Both the position numbers and the translations under genes were made by a program. A stretch of 64,000 bases of DNA from Cranoglanis bouderius (taxonomy: Eukaryota > Chordata > Actinopteri > Siluriformes > Cranoglanididae): contig CM042560.1 of assembly GCA_023630585.1 (NCBI GenBank), positions 7,133,501 through 7,197,500 on the forward strand, read 5' to 3'. This document shows positions 14,462 through 29,000 of the stretch, in pieces (the stretch's first letter is position 1; each line of letters starts with the position of its first letter). Under the pieces are notes generated by a model. It was given only the letters and a program-made list of their open reading frames with translations, was not told the origin of the DNA and searched no databases.

Positions 14462-14509
<48 letters not shown>

Positions 14510-15678
14510 GCCTTGTTATAAGGTTAGTACACAAACCTCTAATATAGGTATAAATTCTAATTTTGAAACCCTGCTGCATTCATTTAAGAAACAGGAGGAG
14601 CTGTTTCTTAAATCTCATTGGGAAAACTTGAGTTAATACTGTAATAGGAATTTGTTATTGCATCATAACACATAAGAGCCAGTCATGTTTTAATATGCAA
14701 ATACAGGCTGTGCAAGCTGGGTTTACCAGGAGACGATGGTGGGCACGTGTAGGGTTTGGGGTGTTTCCAATTTTCTGGTTACTAATGCATTTTTTTTTTG
14801 TGAAACCACCACATCAAGCAATTTATCATTAAATGTAAAAAAAAAACTGATTAAATATTGTAAAGTTAGAAAATATGTGTAAGAAAAAAAATAAGTGAAC
14901 TGTGACCTAATATAATATAATATATATAACCTTTTTTCTCACATATATGTCTCCTAGTAACGATTCACTTACTGTATTTGTCTCATACATCAGGCCTTTT
15001 CTAGTATACAGCTATCCGACACAATTAAATGTCTGTTTCATTCATGTTCATGCCAAGGAAATAGTGTCTTGTTTGTATAGATTTGTATAGACTTTGTACT
15101 CTGTACCCTTATAAGGCAGCAGCGTCTCAGACGGTTCCTTTATTGCTTCCATGTGTGTACGATCAGAGCACAGGTTCTTCAGTGTATACAGAGCTCTAAA
15201 AATTAGGCCATCTCCACAGTGTTACAAGGTACACATTACATAGGTTCCCCATTTTATATTTTTTTTTAGCACTTTCAGTTGTTTGCTGATGTTCGTAGAT
15301 ACTTAAAATGTTGGAGGGGGGGAACTATATTGGAAGCTTTTGTAATAAGGAAAATATATAAATTACCGTTCCGTTTATTATAATGTAATGGGAAACAATA
15401 CAATGATGAGCAATTAAAGCAACACTAATAGGACAAATAATAAACTAGAACATACCGGTAGAGGTCTCAGAGGTGCTGTTGTAGTAGCAATACAGACATT
15501 ATATAAAATCAGACATTGTCAGGGTACCACAAATGTGGGGTCTGATCTCTTTTGTACACTTTTCTGGCTACAACCTTCAGAATGTTGACGGTTGTAATCT
15601 GATTGGCTCTCCACACTCCTGTGCATATGCGCACATTTTTGGACACCGTGAGATTTTCGGAGCACAATGTATTCACTG

Positions 15679-15710
<32 letters not shown>

Positions 15711-18700
15711 TTCACCGAATGTCAGCTGTAAAAATGACTAAAGCCTGCTTTTGCCTACAAGTCAGGGAATGGTCTGCGGTTGGTTATCGGCCATGTCAAT
15801 CAACATGCCACTTATTGTGAAAGTAGACACTTCTTTGTTGTGCTTATTAACTAAATGTATCAGACTCTAGGCATCTAAAGGTCTGGGTTGCAAGATTTTC
15901 ACTTAATGGTTAAACTTAGTCTTGGTCATTAGCTAGTTTATGCAAGGCATCCATATTTCCCTGTTGCCTGATGTGTTATGGAGGAGATATAGCGGTACTT
16001 CATTCCAAAATCACATCACACCAGTCAACAAAGTATGCACCTTAAGCAGTGTGTTGTTCTTTTCTCCCTGTGCAGAGCAGAGAACCACGCAACAGGGCCA
16101 GGTCTACTTCCTCCACACACAGACCGGGGTGAGCACATGGCATGACCCGCGTGTGCCCAGGTAACACCACAATCACCCACACTACCGTACTCATAATGTA
16201 CCATCACATATTCTCAACACCTGAGTGTGCGTCCAACCCAAAGTGTTCACGTGTACCCCACTGTCATTACACCAGAGGTTCCCTCATACACACAATGATC
16301 ATTCTGAAGCAGCATGGCAGGTACGAATTTAATATTCAAATAGTTCAGAGGCTTTTATACTGCCTGCAGTATACTAGGTAACGTTGTGAGTATGAGTAAT
16401 TGGGAGAGCAACAACTGATATAGTAAAGAGTTTTGCGTTTATTAAAGACTTGTAATTTTGCTCTCTCTTGGCCACAGATGTATGTCATTGTCTGCGTTCA
16501 AACTCACAATCTCTGGATGATAGGGAGAATATTTGTGCCATTGGGAAGCCTGTGAGCTTTTTTTTTTTTTTTTTTAAATCTCTCCATTCAAAAGAAGTAC
16601 ATTTTTATCAGCTTAAGCTTTAAGTTTTATTTCATGGTTTTGGTGTATTTGGGAAAATACTGAAACAAAACCCAAAACCCAAGCAATCACCACTTTCATT
16701 TTCAACACAAAGAAGAATGTCACATGTTCGGAATCATGTAGTATATGTAACATGCACAAAATTTGACATGATTTAACAGATAGGCTCTAAATCAATAAAT
16801 CAGTCACTGCAGAAGAGAAACTGTGTTAAAAGTGCCAAAAGAGATCCTGTTTTTTATTTAAATTGAGCTCACACTGACAGAGGGAGGAACCGTGAGTCTG
16901 GGTCAAATAGAGCATCAACAAATCAGCCATCAAACGGTAAATCTTTAACAGACGGTCTGTTATCTCTCATCAGTCTCATATCCAGTCTCATTTTCAGTTC
17001 AGCCTGGTCAAAAACATCCTGGTCAAAAATATTTAAGATCATATGCATCAGCCCTGCTTCAGTTAAAAATCAGCATTCCAGCTGATACATACAGCGCAAA
17101 CAATGCTTTATGATCATTAAGTTTAGTTTAAAATAATTGTTTCAATCATTTATAATAAATCAATAGAACATCAATTCTAACATTTTTACATCTAGTAGAT
17201 TTAGTAACAGTGGTGATGTGTGTGTGTGTGTGTGTAGGGATCTCAGCAATGTGAACTGTGAGGAGCTTGGGCCACTCCCACCAGGCTGGGAGATTCGAAA
17301 CACAGCCACCGGCCGGGTGTACTTCGTGGACCACAACAACAGAACCACACAGTTCACAGACCCGCGTCTCTCAGCCAACCTGCACCTAGTCCTCAAGTGA
17401 GAACCACTGTCATGTCCTCTATTCTTCTCTGGACATTTACTGTACTGTTGATGACCATTTGTCTTTCTGTCTCTGTCTTTCAACAGTCCAAGTGGATCTC
17501 GTGGTGTGGAGAATCCAAACCTCAGGTACTTAAACATTTTGTTCCATTTTGTTGATCATCTCTCCTCTCACTCCACATCCTTCTCTTTTATTTATTCTGA
17601 ATGTATATGTCTTTTTAGATGCAACCATTTAAATGTCTGGCTTATTATTCAGTTATTCATCTTGGAGCATGTTGTTTAATAACTACACCGTATTCCTCTG
17701 TCATCATAATGTAACTAATCCCAAGCACAGTAGTTACTAGAAAGAGAAATGAAAGTCTAGACTTTTCAAATGTTCCTGTGTGTTTACAGGGTCAGTAAGA
17801 TTCTTTGGGCCCTAGCAGTAATGTAGCAGTTGAAAATAATGATGGGTACAAGTAGTCAATCAATCCAGTACCCAATAGATAACCAGTACATTAGATTAAA
17901 ATAGAATAGAATGCAGTAGAATAGAATATAGCTTTATTACAGTACAATCCAATACTGCAATATGATTATTGCAGTACAACAAATTAGAATAGAACTTTAA
18001 CAGTAGAATTGAATAGAATTGCATGTTACAGTACAATATAGCTTTATTACAGTAAAATAGAATAGTATTGGATAGAACAGAATAGAGCTTTACACAGTAG
18101 AATGTGGTAAAATCAAATAAAGCTCTATTAGAGCACAACAGAATACACCAGAGGTTTAATACGATAGCATACACAGAGCATATGACTGTGTAAGAGAATG
18201 CAATAGATTAGTACAATACAATAGATTAGAATAGAGCTTTATTACAGTACAATATATTAGAATACAGCTTTATTGTAGTACAACAGATTAAAATAGACCT
18301 TTAACAATAGAATAGAATAGCATTTTATTCCAGTGCAATAGAGCTTTATTACAGTAAAATAGAATATTTAATAGAATAGAATAGAGCTTAGAACAGAGTA
18401 AAATCAAATAAAGCTCTATTCAAGTACAACAGAATACAAAGTTTTAATACAGTATAACAGGATACAGAGCGCTTATTATTGTGTAATAGAATGATTAGAG
18501 CTTTGTTACAGTACAATAGATTAGAATAAAATACATTTTTACAGTACAATAGAATGGAGTACAATAGAATTAAGCTTTACTGCAGTACAGTAGATTAGAA
18601 CAGAATGCAGGTTTATTGCAGTACAATACCATTGAATACATTAGAATAGTGCTCTATGACTGTACTATAGAATACCAGAGAGCTTTTTTACAGTACAATA

Positions 18701-21700
18701 GAATAGAGCATTATTGAAGTACAATGGAATGGAATGAAATGAAGCTCTATTAGAGTACAACAGAAAACAATAGAGCTTTGATACAGCATTCATTATAATA
18801 GAATAACAACAATAGAGTTGAATAATAATAGGATAATTAGAATATAAAACAGTATAATAGAATACAAAACAGCGTTATTAGAGTGCAAGAGATAACATAA
18901 GTTTTAATACGATATAATATTTAAAGCTATATTAGAGTATATTAGATAATACTTTTCTTATAGTAGAATAGAATTCAATAGAACAGCATTATAACACAGT
19001 AGAACTGAATGGAATTGAATTAAATGTGTTTTGGCACTACAATAGAAAATAATGGAGCTTCATTACAGAATAAAATACAGTAGAGCTTTATTGCAGTACA
19101 CTAGAATAGAATGGGGTAGAATCAAATAAAGCTCTATGGTAGTACAACAGAATACGACAGTGTTAATATAGTATAATAGAATATTTAGAGCTTATTACTG
19201 TGTAATAGAAAAAATGGAGTGTTATTACAGTAGAATAGTTTAGAATAGATCTTTATTACTGTAAAATAGATTAGAACATAGCTTTATTACAGTAGAGTAG
19301 ATTAGAATAGATCTTTATTACAATAAAATAGATTAAAAACACTTTATTACAGTAAAATAGATTAGAATAGCACTTTATTAAAGTAAAATAGAATACAATA
19401 GAATAGAATTTAGCTTTATTACAGAGTACCGTAACTGAGTAGACTTACAGTACTCTGTAATAGATTAGAATAGAGCTTTATTACCATAAAATAGATTAGA
19501 ATAGAGCTTTTACAGTGCAATAGGCTAGAATAGAGCTTTACTACAGTTAAATAGATTAGAATAGAGCTTTATTACAGTTAAACAGATTAGAATAGAATAG
19601 AATTTAGCATTGTTGCAGTGCAATAGAATACAATTGACCTGAGTAGAACAGAGTAGAGCTTTATTACACTAGAATAGATTAAAATAGAATGGAGTAGAAT
19701 ATCATTTATTACTGTGTAGCACTGCTCCAGTTCAGACAAGTGGCATCTTTAAATGTATCTTTAAAGCCTCAGATTATTGATAATTTATAAAGCTTTATTA
19801 CAGTACAATAGATTAGAATAGTTTGTTTTTTTAAAAGTGGTGACAGTAGATGTGGGTGTCTCTATACCAATAACGTATTTTATTGCTAGTGTATTATTAT
19901 ATAGAAACGTTATCAAATGAGTTTCCTTCGGCAGTGTGTTTCTTTCGTTGCCTTTATTTTGCCTCTCTTCTTCTCTGCGACCTTCTCTGTGCAAAACTAA
20001 ACTGAAGTGTCAGTACAATACTGAATCAAACCATGTTGCATCATGACAGCTCCGAGTCGTATAGAATTGATTCATCGACTTCTTTAAATGTATATTTAAT
20101 ACCTCGGGTCAGTTTGGAAGGGGAAATGTTTGACTCTATTATAAGGCTTTAAGCAGTTTAACTCATGAATGACTTGTAAATTAGGAAATGAGCTGAATCA
20201 TTGAGTCATCGCTATAAATGTAACTACGGGAGAAATCCAGAGAAAATAAGTTGATATGTCAGCATGTGTGAAGTGCTTTAAAAGGGTGTTTGGAACCCTA
20301 GAGTATCCACCCTGTGAGCCCAGTGTTTATTTGCTATCATAAAGACACTTTTACTGGTTGTTAAATGCACACAGTGGAACATGTGGTTGTTTCTGTGTTC
20401 AATTCCAGATCTGTAAACATTTCTGTCTGTAAGAATTTTACTGAATCATTTCTGGTTCAGTCCAACCAGGCCAAGCCCACTAACTGATCAAGAAGCTGAG
20501 GAATTAGAAGCACAATTCAGATATGCGCTAATTGTTCCAGGGATTTGTGGTGTTATATGCAGGGTGTGTGTCATGGTAGCAGGTTTGAATGATCTTAAAG
20601 AACAGAATGGATGTAACACCTGGGGTGGCTCAGGATTTCGCCTGGGGAAGATATTAGAGAGGTGTGTGTGTGTGTCTGTGTGTGTGCATTTCTGGCTGAT
20701 ACTTGGGCCATCTGTCTTTTATCACAGGACGGGTTCCAGAAAAAGAAAATCACCTTACACCCAGATTGTGTAGACATATTCTGTTAGCACTGCATTCTGG
20801 GTATATAAACGGCTTAGCACTGGCAGGACTTGGGTGTGTGTTAATTATTTTGTTCTTGTGTGGTGCTTGAAACCAGTGTTGCTTGAAAGTTTGTGAACAC
20901 TTTAGAATGTTCTATATTTCTTCATAAACATGACCTAAAACATCATCAAATTTTCACACAAGTCCTAAAAGTAGATAAAGAGAACCCAGTTAAACAAATG
21001 AGACAAAATATTATAGTTGGTCATTTATTTATTGAGGAAAATGATCCCTTATTACACTTGCCACTATGAGTGGCAAAAGAATGTGAACCTTTCTGCTTTC
21101 TGTATCTGGTGTGACCCACTTGTACAGCAATAACTGCAACTAAACGTTTCCGGTAACTGTTGATCAGTCCTGCACATCAGCTTGGAGGAATTTTAGCCCA
21201 TTCCTCAGTACAGAACAGCTTCAACTCTGGGATGTTGGTGGGTTTCCTCACATGACCTGCTTGCTTCAGGTCCGTCCACAACATTTCTTTTGGATTAAGG
21301 CCAGGACTTTGACTTGGCCATTCCAAAACATTAACTTTCTTTAACCATTCTTTGGTAGAATGCCTTAAGGTTGTTGTCTTGCTGCATGACCCACTTTCTG
21401 TTGAGATTCAGTTCATGACATTTTCCTTTAGAATTCGCTGGTATAATTCAGAATTCATTGTTCCATCAATGATGGAAAGTTGTCCACGGCCAGATGCAGC
21501 AAAACAGGCCCAAACCATGACACTACCACCACCACGTTTTACAGATGGGATAAGGTTCTTATGCTGGAATGCAGTGTTTTCCTTTCTCCAAACATAATCC
21601 TTCTCATTTACACCAAAAATCTGGTCTCATTAATCCACAAAATATTTTTCCAGTAGCCTTCTGGCTTGTCTGCATGATCTTTAGCAAACTGCAGAAGGGC

Positions 21701-21975
21701 AGCAATGTTCTTTTTGGAGAGCGGTGGCTTTCTCCTTGCAACCCTGCCATGCACACCATTGTTGTTCAGTGTTCTCCTGATGGTGGACTCATGAACATTA
21801 ATATTAGCCAATGTGAGAGAGGCCTTTAGTTGCTTAGAAGTTACCCTGGGTTCCTTTGTGACCTCATGGACTATTACAAGTCTTGCTCTTGGAGTGATCT
21901 TTGTTGGTCGACCACTCCTGGGGAGGGTACCAATGGTCTTAAATTTCCAATCTGTCTGACTGTTTATTGGAAATA

Positions 21976-22035
<60 letters not shown>

Positions 22036-25000
22036 ACTTTTGTTTAAAACATATTTAAGTCTGTAAGCTTGCTACTATCTACATAGAAAAAGTAATAGCC
22101 ACCTGTCGCTTTTTTGCTAGTGTGAAAGTAGGGTAAGAGTTCTTTCACTTGCTTATTGGACCTAGCCACAAATTTTAGTTGAATACCCCTGATTTAAACA
22201 TAGTTTGCACTATAATACTGCTGTCTTTTTTCATTGTCAGCAACATTGGCCTCATAACTGAATGACCGATCCTCAGTACCCCCACTTCCCACAACCCTGA
22301 TCAGATGGCCACAAATATGTCAAACATTACTCTGTCCTAACCTCAGGATGCCAAGTCTGGCCCCTTTATTATACACACTGCATACATTTTGCGTACAGAA
22401 ATGCAGACAGGAGGATTATAATTATTTTATGCACATGTGGTGTCTCAGCTGTGTCTTAGTGATATTTTTATAAGAGCTATATGTTCAATTTTCCACCCTG
22501 TAGCCACGGTTTCCATGTAGACCTGCTTTGTGGCTATGTCTGTGTTCTAAGGATTTCCTGGAGCTGGACTCCAAAGAAGTTTTAAGTGGGAAGAGGTCAC
22601 AGACTCTTGCTGAAATGAATTTCTGAACAACCCCATTGACTAAAGCGGAAAGTGAGATGCTCGGTCCAGTGAGAAAGTGCATAGCACGCACAGACGCACA
22701 CACCGGAGCCCAAACCCTGGGGAGGGCATACTCGCCACCACTGTTAAGTAGCATGTGGGTATGTAGTGTGCACACTTGGCGCCCACTGCATAAAGAGTCT
22801 TTTGATAGTACAGTGATGTGTGTGTGTGTGTGTGTGTGTTTGTTTTACATGTGAGCCACCACCTCAGTGCCCAGAAGTCTGGTGTTTATTCAGTGTTAGT
22901 GGGCTTTTGGCACATTGGAGAGTTCAATAGTTCACAGAGCAGTTTGACTAACAAAGAGGGGAGTGATGGACAAGCAGAGAAATGCATAAAATTCTCCTGG
23001 AGTGGATTTGACAGAGTTCTTTCTCCTGGATGGATTGTGTTTTGACAGAGCAGATGATGTGATCTTGATTGGCAGGCGTCTTCAGGCTTGATTCCAATCT
23101 TCTTGAGCTGAGGCACACACAAGTGCTGCTTCAGTGGAATGAGTTCCCATCCAGTCCAAGGCCCCGTCCATGCATATAGGAATGCTTCTGAAAAAAATTT
23201 TATCCCTTGGATTTCAAAAGAATTTCTGTCTAAGCAAACAGTTTTATGGTTTTGAAACACTCACATGAGCATGCCAATCCAGTAGGTGGCAATAGTATGT
23301 CAGACAGATCAAGAATAACGTTAAGAGCGTGTAAAAACTCCAGCATGACCAGAAAAATGTCAAACACAAGGATTCACATGTAACTGATGACGAGATATAA
23401 ATACTGTGAAGGCTGCAAACATGTTAACAAATGATAAATTAGACAATTAGTAATAATCTCGTCAGAGTCCTAGCACATTCATAACAATTTGCAAAACTGT
23501 AACGTGTGATACTGTGATGTCAGAGTTTTCAATAACGTGTTTTTCCGTGAACACAACACTGAGTTTATAAAATGTCTCCACATTTGCGCCGCTTTTTGAA
23601 AGGTTTCAGTGACCAAAAGGCCATTTTCATGTGGATGGGAGCCCAAAACATAAAGAACTCAGTTTTAAAAATATCCGTGGACAGGGCCTAAATGGGCCAG
23701 TGTTTTCATTCATACTTCTTTAGACAATCACTACAGTGGGGGGGGGGAGTATTTGATCCCCCGCTGATTTTGTACGTTTGCCCACTGACAAAGAAATGAT
23801 CAGTCTATGATTTTAATGCTAGGTGTATTTTAACAGTGAGAGACAGAATAACAAAAAAAAAATCCAGAAAAACACATTTAAAAAAAGTTATAAATTGATT
23901 TGCATTTTAATGAGGGAAATAAGTATTTGACCCCTTCGACTTAGTACTTGGTGGCAAAACCCTTGTTGGCAATCACAGAGGTCAGACGTTTCTTGTAGTT
24001 GGCCACCAGGTTTGCACACATCTCAGGAGGGATTTTGTCCCGTTCCTCTTTGCAGATCCTCTCCAAGTCATTAAGGTCATTTTCAATGCCCTGGCTGAGG
24101 GAAGGAGGTTCTGAGCCAAGATTTGACGGTACATGGCCCCGTCCATCGTCCCTTTGATGTGGTGCAGTTGTCCTGTCCCCTTAGCAGAAAAACACCCCTG
24201 AAGCATAATGTTCCCACCTCCATGTTTGACGGTGGGGATGGTGTTATGACTTGGGGTCATACGCAGCATTCCTCCTCCTCCAAACACGGCGAGTTGAGTT
24301 GATGCCAAAGAGATCTGACCACACCTGACCACAAAACTTTCACCCAGTTCTCCTCTGAATCATTCAGGCAAACTTCAGACGGGCCTGTACATGTGCTTTC
24401 TTGAGCAGGGGGACCTTGCGGGCGCTGCAGGATTTCAGTCCTTCACGGCATAGTGTTACCAATTGTTTTCTTGGTGACTATGGTCCCAGCTGCCTTGAGA
24501 TCATTAACAAGATCCTCCCGTGTAGTTCTTGGCTGATTCCTCACCGTTCTCATGATCATTGAAACTCCACGAGGTGAGATCTTGCATGGAGCCCCAGACC
24601 GAGGGAGACTGACAGTTTCTTCCATTTGCGAATAATCACACCAACTGTTGTCACTTTCTCACCAAGCTGCTTGGCGATGGTCTTGTAGCCCATTCCAGCC
24701 TTGTGTAGGTCTACAATCTTGTCCCTGACATCCTTGGACAGCTCTTTGGTCTTGGCCATGGTGGAGAGTTTGGAATCTGATTGATTGATTGCTTCTGTGG
24801 GCAGGTGTCTTTTTACAGGTAACAAACTGAGATTAGGAGCACTCCCTTTAAGAGAGTGCTCCTAATCTCAGCTCGTTACCTGTGTAAAAGACACCTGGGA
24901 GCCAGAAATCTTGCTGATTGATAGGGGATCAAATACTTATTTCCCTCATTAAAATGCAAATCAATTCATAACTATTTTGAAATGCATTTTTCTGGATTTT

Positions 25001-28000
25001 TTTGTTGTTATTCTGTCTCTCACTGTTAAAATACAACTACCATTAAAATTATAGACTGATCATTTCTTTGTCAGTGGGCAAACGTACAAAATGAGCAGGG
25101 GATCAAATACTTTTTTCCCCCACTGTATGTTCCAGTTGAAATATTAGCTGGGTAGGAAGGATTTTGGGGCACTTTTGCATGCTTCTGAGAAAGGCGGTAC
25201 TGTTTGGAAGGAATCTGCGCTGAATTTGATGGTAGCATCACGTGTCCTTCTGTGTGACAATAATCCCATAATTCTGTTCACTGGACCAGAGTTCCATGAA
25301 GGTTTAAAGAAACATGGCAAAACAATCTGTCACTAACCATAAGGCAGTTGCTTGTCCATTGTATTTGTAGATTGCCACAAGTCATCCAGTCCTTTTAAAG
25401 GTCCTCTAACAGACCTAATAGAAGGCAATCAATGTAGTGATGTTGAATCCATAATCAAATTCAGACAATTTCAATGAGGGGGAGCACCACCATTGGATTT
25501 TTTTCAATAACGTAATGTGATTTCCAACATCATGGAATCTGAAAGACCCTCTCACAGGGGTGTTTGATTCAATTCTATTGAGCTGTTTGTCTGCCAAACT
25601 AAGGCCTGTTTTATATTAACCATTGAGACATGGTTAATATAAGGAGATATTAACCATGTCTCTGCATTAGGTGTACTGTTTTACAAACCCATGGGTTTCC
25701 AGCAGCAGTGGCTCATGGCCATAGATTTTGGTGGGGAAGGGTGACACTAAAAACTACACAGCCTCAAACAAAGTTGAGAGAGGGTGTCACACTTTAGCAT
25801 AGCCCCATAATAGGCAGCTGAGAGTCAACATATAGATATCAAACATACAGACTAGAAGCTTGTTTTGAGTGGTTTTAGACATACCTTTGTTCAAGGTTTT
25901 GTGTTTGATACAGCAGGTGTGTTTGCCAGGTTTCAGCTAAATTTCCAGCTCAACTACAAAAATCCACACAAAAAGACCTGTAAATAGTCCAAAGATTTTT
26001 GGCAATGGAAAAGCTTTTGTGTGGGGAAACAAGGTCACACATGCATTTCTGACGTACTGATATTATCAACATCATAGTCCCCCTCTCCCTCTGTGCAATA
26101 TATCTTACAAAATAAATGGTTCTGTACATCATAAACACATCACTGTCTCCACTTACAGTTTGCCATTGTTCATGGAAATATTTTCTATTTTTTATTTCTA
26201 TAAAACAAAGTCTTGTCTGAGGCACAGAGTATTTTTAAACTAGCCCAATTTAGCAGCCCTGTCATTAACTGTCTTGTCTGCTGCTCCTCCCCCAAGCATG
26301 GGGCAGCATAAATCCTACCCCATTGGGATTCTGTTAGCGCTTGTTGCAGTTTCCATAATAACTCCATGGCGCTAAATGGAGCAGTGAGCACGCTGCCCCT
26401 CAGTTATGCAACATCTGGAAAGGTGAGCAGATCAACAGAACATCAGCTTATATCTGTCAAACAGCAAACATTTTTAAGTTGTTGGTCACTCAGAAAGGAA
26501 TTTTAAAAGTATGGAGTTGTGAGCGAGGACTTTATGAAGAGTAACAGTTATTGAACGGCTGATATATATGGTTAGGCTCCGCCCACCTGCCTGTATGTAC
26601 GAGCTGACACTGGATTTCAGGCTGTTAGTGGAGGCTGTAACACTTCTAAAATAAAAATAGGCCATAGATATTATGAGCCATCATGTATAAAACATGTTAG
26701 TACCATAGTTTAAAAAACAGAACAAAAAAAACCCCATGGTTTGAGAAAAGCCTTTGGGACAACCCCAGCTAAATTTAACCAAAGGAATGTCAAATGTATG
26801 TCCAATTATACCTTGCCTCTAAATGACCTTATTATTCTGCATGGGAGTCTCATCCAACAGAGACCCCGTGTGTTTGTTTAAAGCTTTCCCCTTTTTCTCT
26901 TTCCTTTTTCTCCCAGCATTTTGTGGTTGCAAACCTCAGGCGCTACCCACTTGTTGGCTTGAGTGAGCTCTGACAGTGAGCCAGTGAAAGAGCAAGAACC
27001 TTTCTAAATTACACCTCCTCGATATGTCCAGACGTATGAGAAACAATTTTAATGGTCTGGTCCAAATAGAGCAGACCAAACGCAGTGTTGTTGGGTATTT
27101 TTAAAATCTCAGTTTGAAAGGGTGGGCAATAGCGCACAGTGCTCCAATTCGGAAAACCACACTCACAGAAGTGCTGATGTTTAGTCTCTGTGGTTGCTGC
27201 TTGGGCCCTGTAGACTGACTGTGGCCTTTTTGTGGATTACTAGTAATGCCACAATCTATAGCAAAGGACATGAAGACCCATCATTCTCACACACACACAC
27301 AACATTCTCAGACTAACATCAACATCCTGCAACAAACATGGTTCTCCAACAAGCACATTCATCAATGTCTAACAACCACACACCACACTTCTCCTAACAA
27401 GCACTTTCTCAAACATCACCAGTCTCCAAGAAACATTCTTTCTCACATTCAGTGTTGTCCACCAGTGCTTAACATTTGTCCAACTCACAAAATCTCACAA
27501 CAAACACAAACATTCTCAAACAAACATTAGCTTTCTGCAACAGAGCTGTCCAACAAACATTCAGTGTTATACAACTCAACAGTCTCCTAAACCCAGATTC
27601 TCCAACAAACACCAACATTCTCAAATCATGACTACTGTCATGGTTATTCAGACACATAATGCTTTGTTCTCCATGTGTTGATGTGGGTCCTCCTACCTAC
27701 ATTTACATTTACATTTGCGGCATTTGGCAGATGCCCTTATCCTGAGCGACTTACATTCATCTAATTTATACAACTGAGCAGTTGAGGGATAAGGGCCTTG
27801 CTCAAGGGCCCAGCAATGGCAGTTATGATGTGTGAGACATTTTACTGGCATGGTGTGGTCCACTTAGAGTGAAAGGAGTGGGAGTGGTCTGTTCCAGGAT
27901 GACTCCGCTGCACCCACAGGGCATGAGACCTCACTGAATGTTTTGATGAGTATGAAAATGATGTAAATCATATGATATGGCCTTCATACTCAACAGATCT

Positions 28001-28962
28001 CAGCACAACTGAACATCTATGAGAAATTCTGAGCAATGTGTTAGGTCTCCACCACCATCACCAAAATACCAAATTGAGAGAATATATTTTGGAAGAACAG
28101 GACTTATCCCTCCAGTACAGTTCTATGTGCATTGAACCTGTTCTGGAGACTTTTGATGGTCGAACACTTTCTCACTAAAGGCTTCAAGCAACCTAAATCC
28201 ATGATTACTTTCTAATGAAGTTCATTTTATACTTCATATGTCAGTACAAAGTATGAACAGTTGGTGCCTTTCCAAGTATTTCTACACTTTTGGTGTAAAA
28301 CCCAACAGGTTTCACTAAAACTATGCACGCTTGTTTAAATGGTTTCTTTGATTCTGTGTTTCAGCCTGAGAAAAGGCTATTTTAGAACTGGGTAGGCTGG
28401 TATGTGTAGAGTTAAACAATCCAAAGTCTTGAGAGTCTCAGAGGTCAATCAAGTGTTGGCATTAGAATAGTGTTTGCATCAGGCCACACCCACTGAGCAG
28501 TTCTCAGTTCAGTCTGATCAGTGAATTCATCTAGTATTTGAACAGTGTTTTAACACATTTCTACCTTGTTTTTAGTCTGGGTTTGCTGGATGTTATTCAG
28601 AAAACACGATAGTGTAAAATCTAAAAAATAATGTTTGTGTAGAGTAGTATTGGAGTTGTATACAGTATGATTGCTAATATAAATAAAATGCCTTTGCAAT
28701 TCCTAACATTGACACATGACTAATGAGGAGGAGGAAGTTCCTGAGCCTTGCCCTAGGGGGTACTAAAGGCATGCAGAGATTTTATTGAGACAGTTTTGTG
28801 AGGTTGAGACCAAGGCCGGCTCCAAATTTTCCCGACGCGTTAGTGTGTTGTCTTCTCTTTCAATGTTTGTCTCTCTTTTGTTCCGTCCCATTGTCACCAC
28901 TTGATTGCTGGTAGCTGTTTAAATTAAATCTATATAATAAAACATGCTAGTCAGTCCGTACA

Positions 28963-29000
<38 letters not shown>

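Noticed and set aside
22885..23260. 124-codon - strand frame
   Set aside because: It overlaps a MITE end and unassigned intron; no exon-like boundaries or known family.
27246..27530. 94-codon His/Thr/Asn-rich frame
   Set aside because: Low-complexity translation of a decayed caacaaacattctc repeat; no coding signature.
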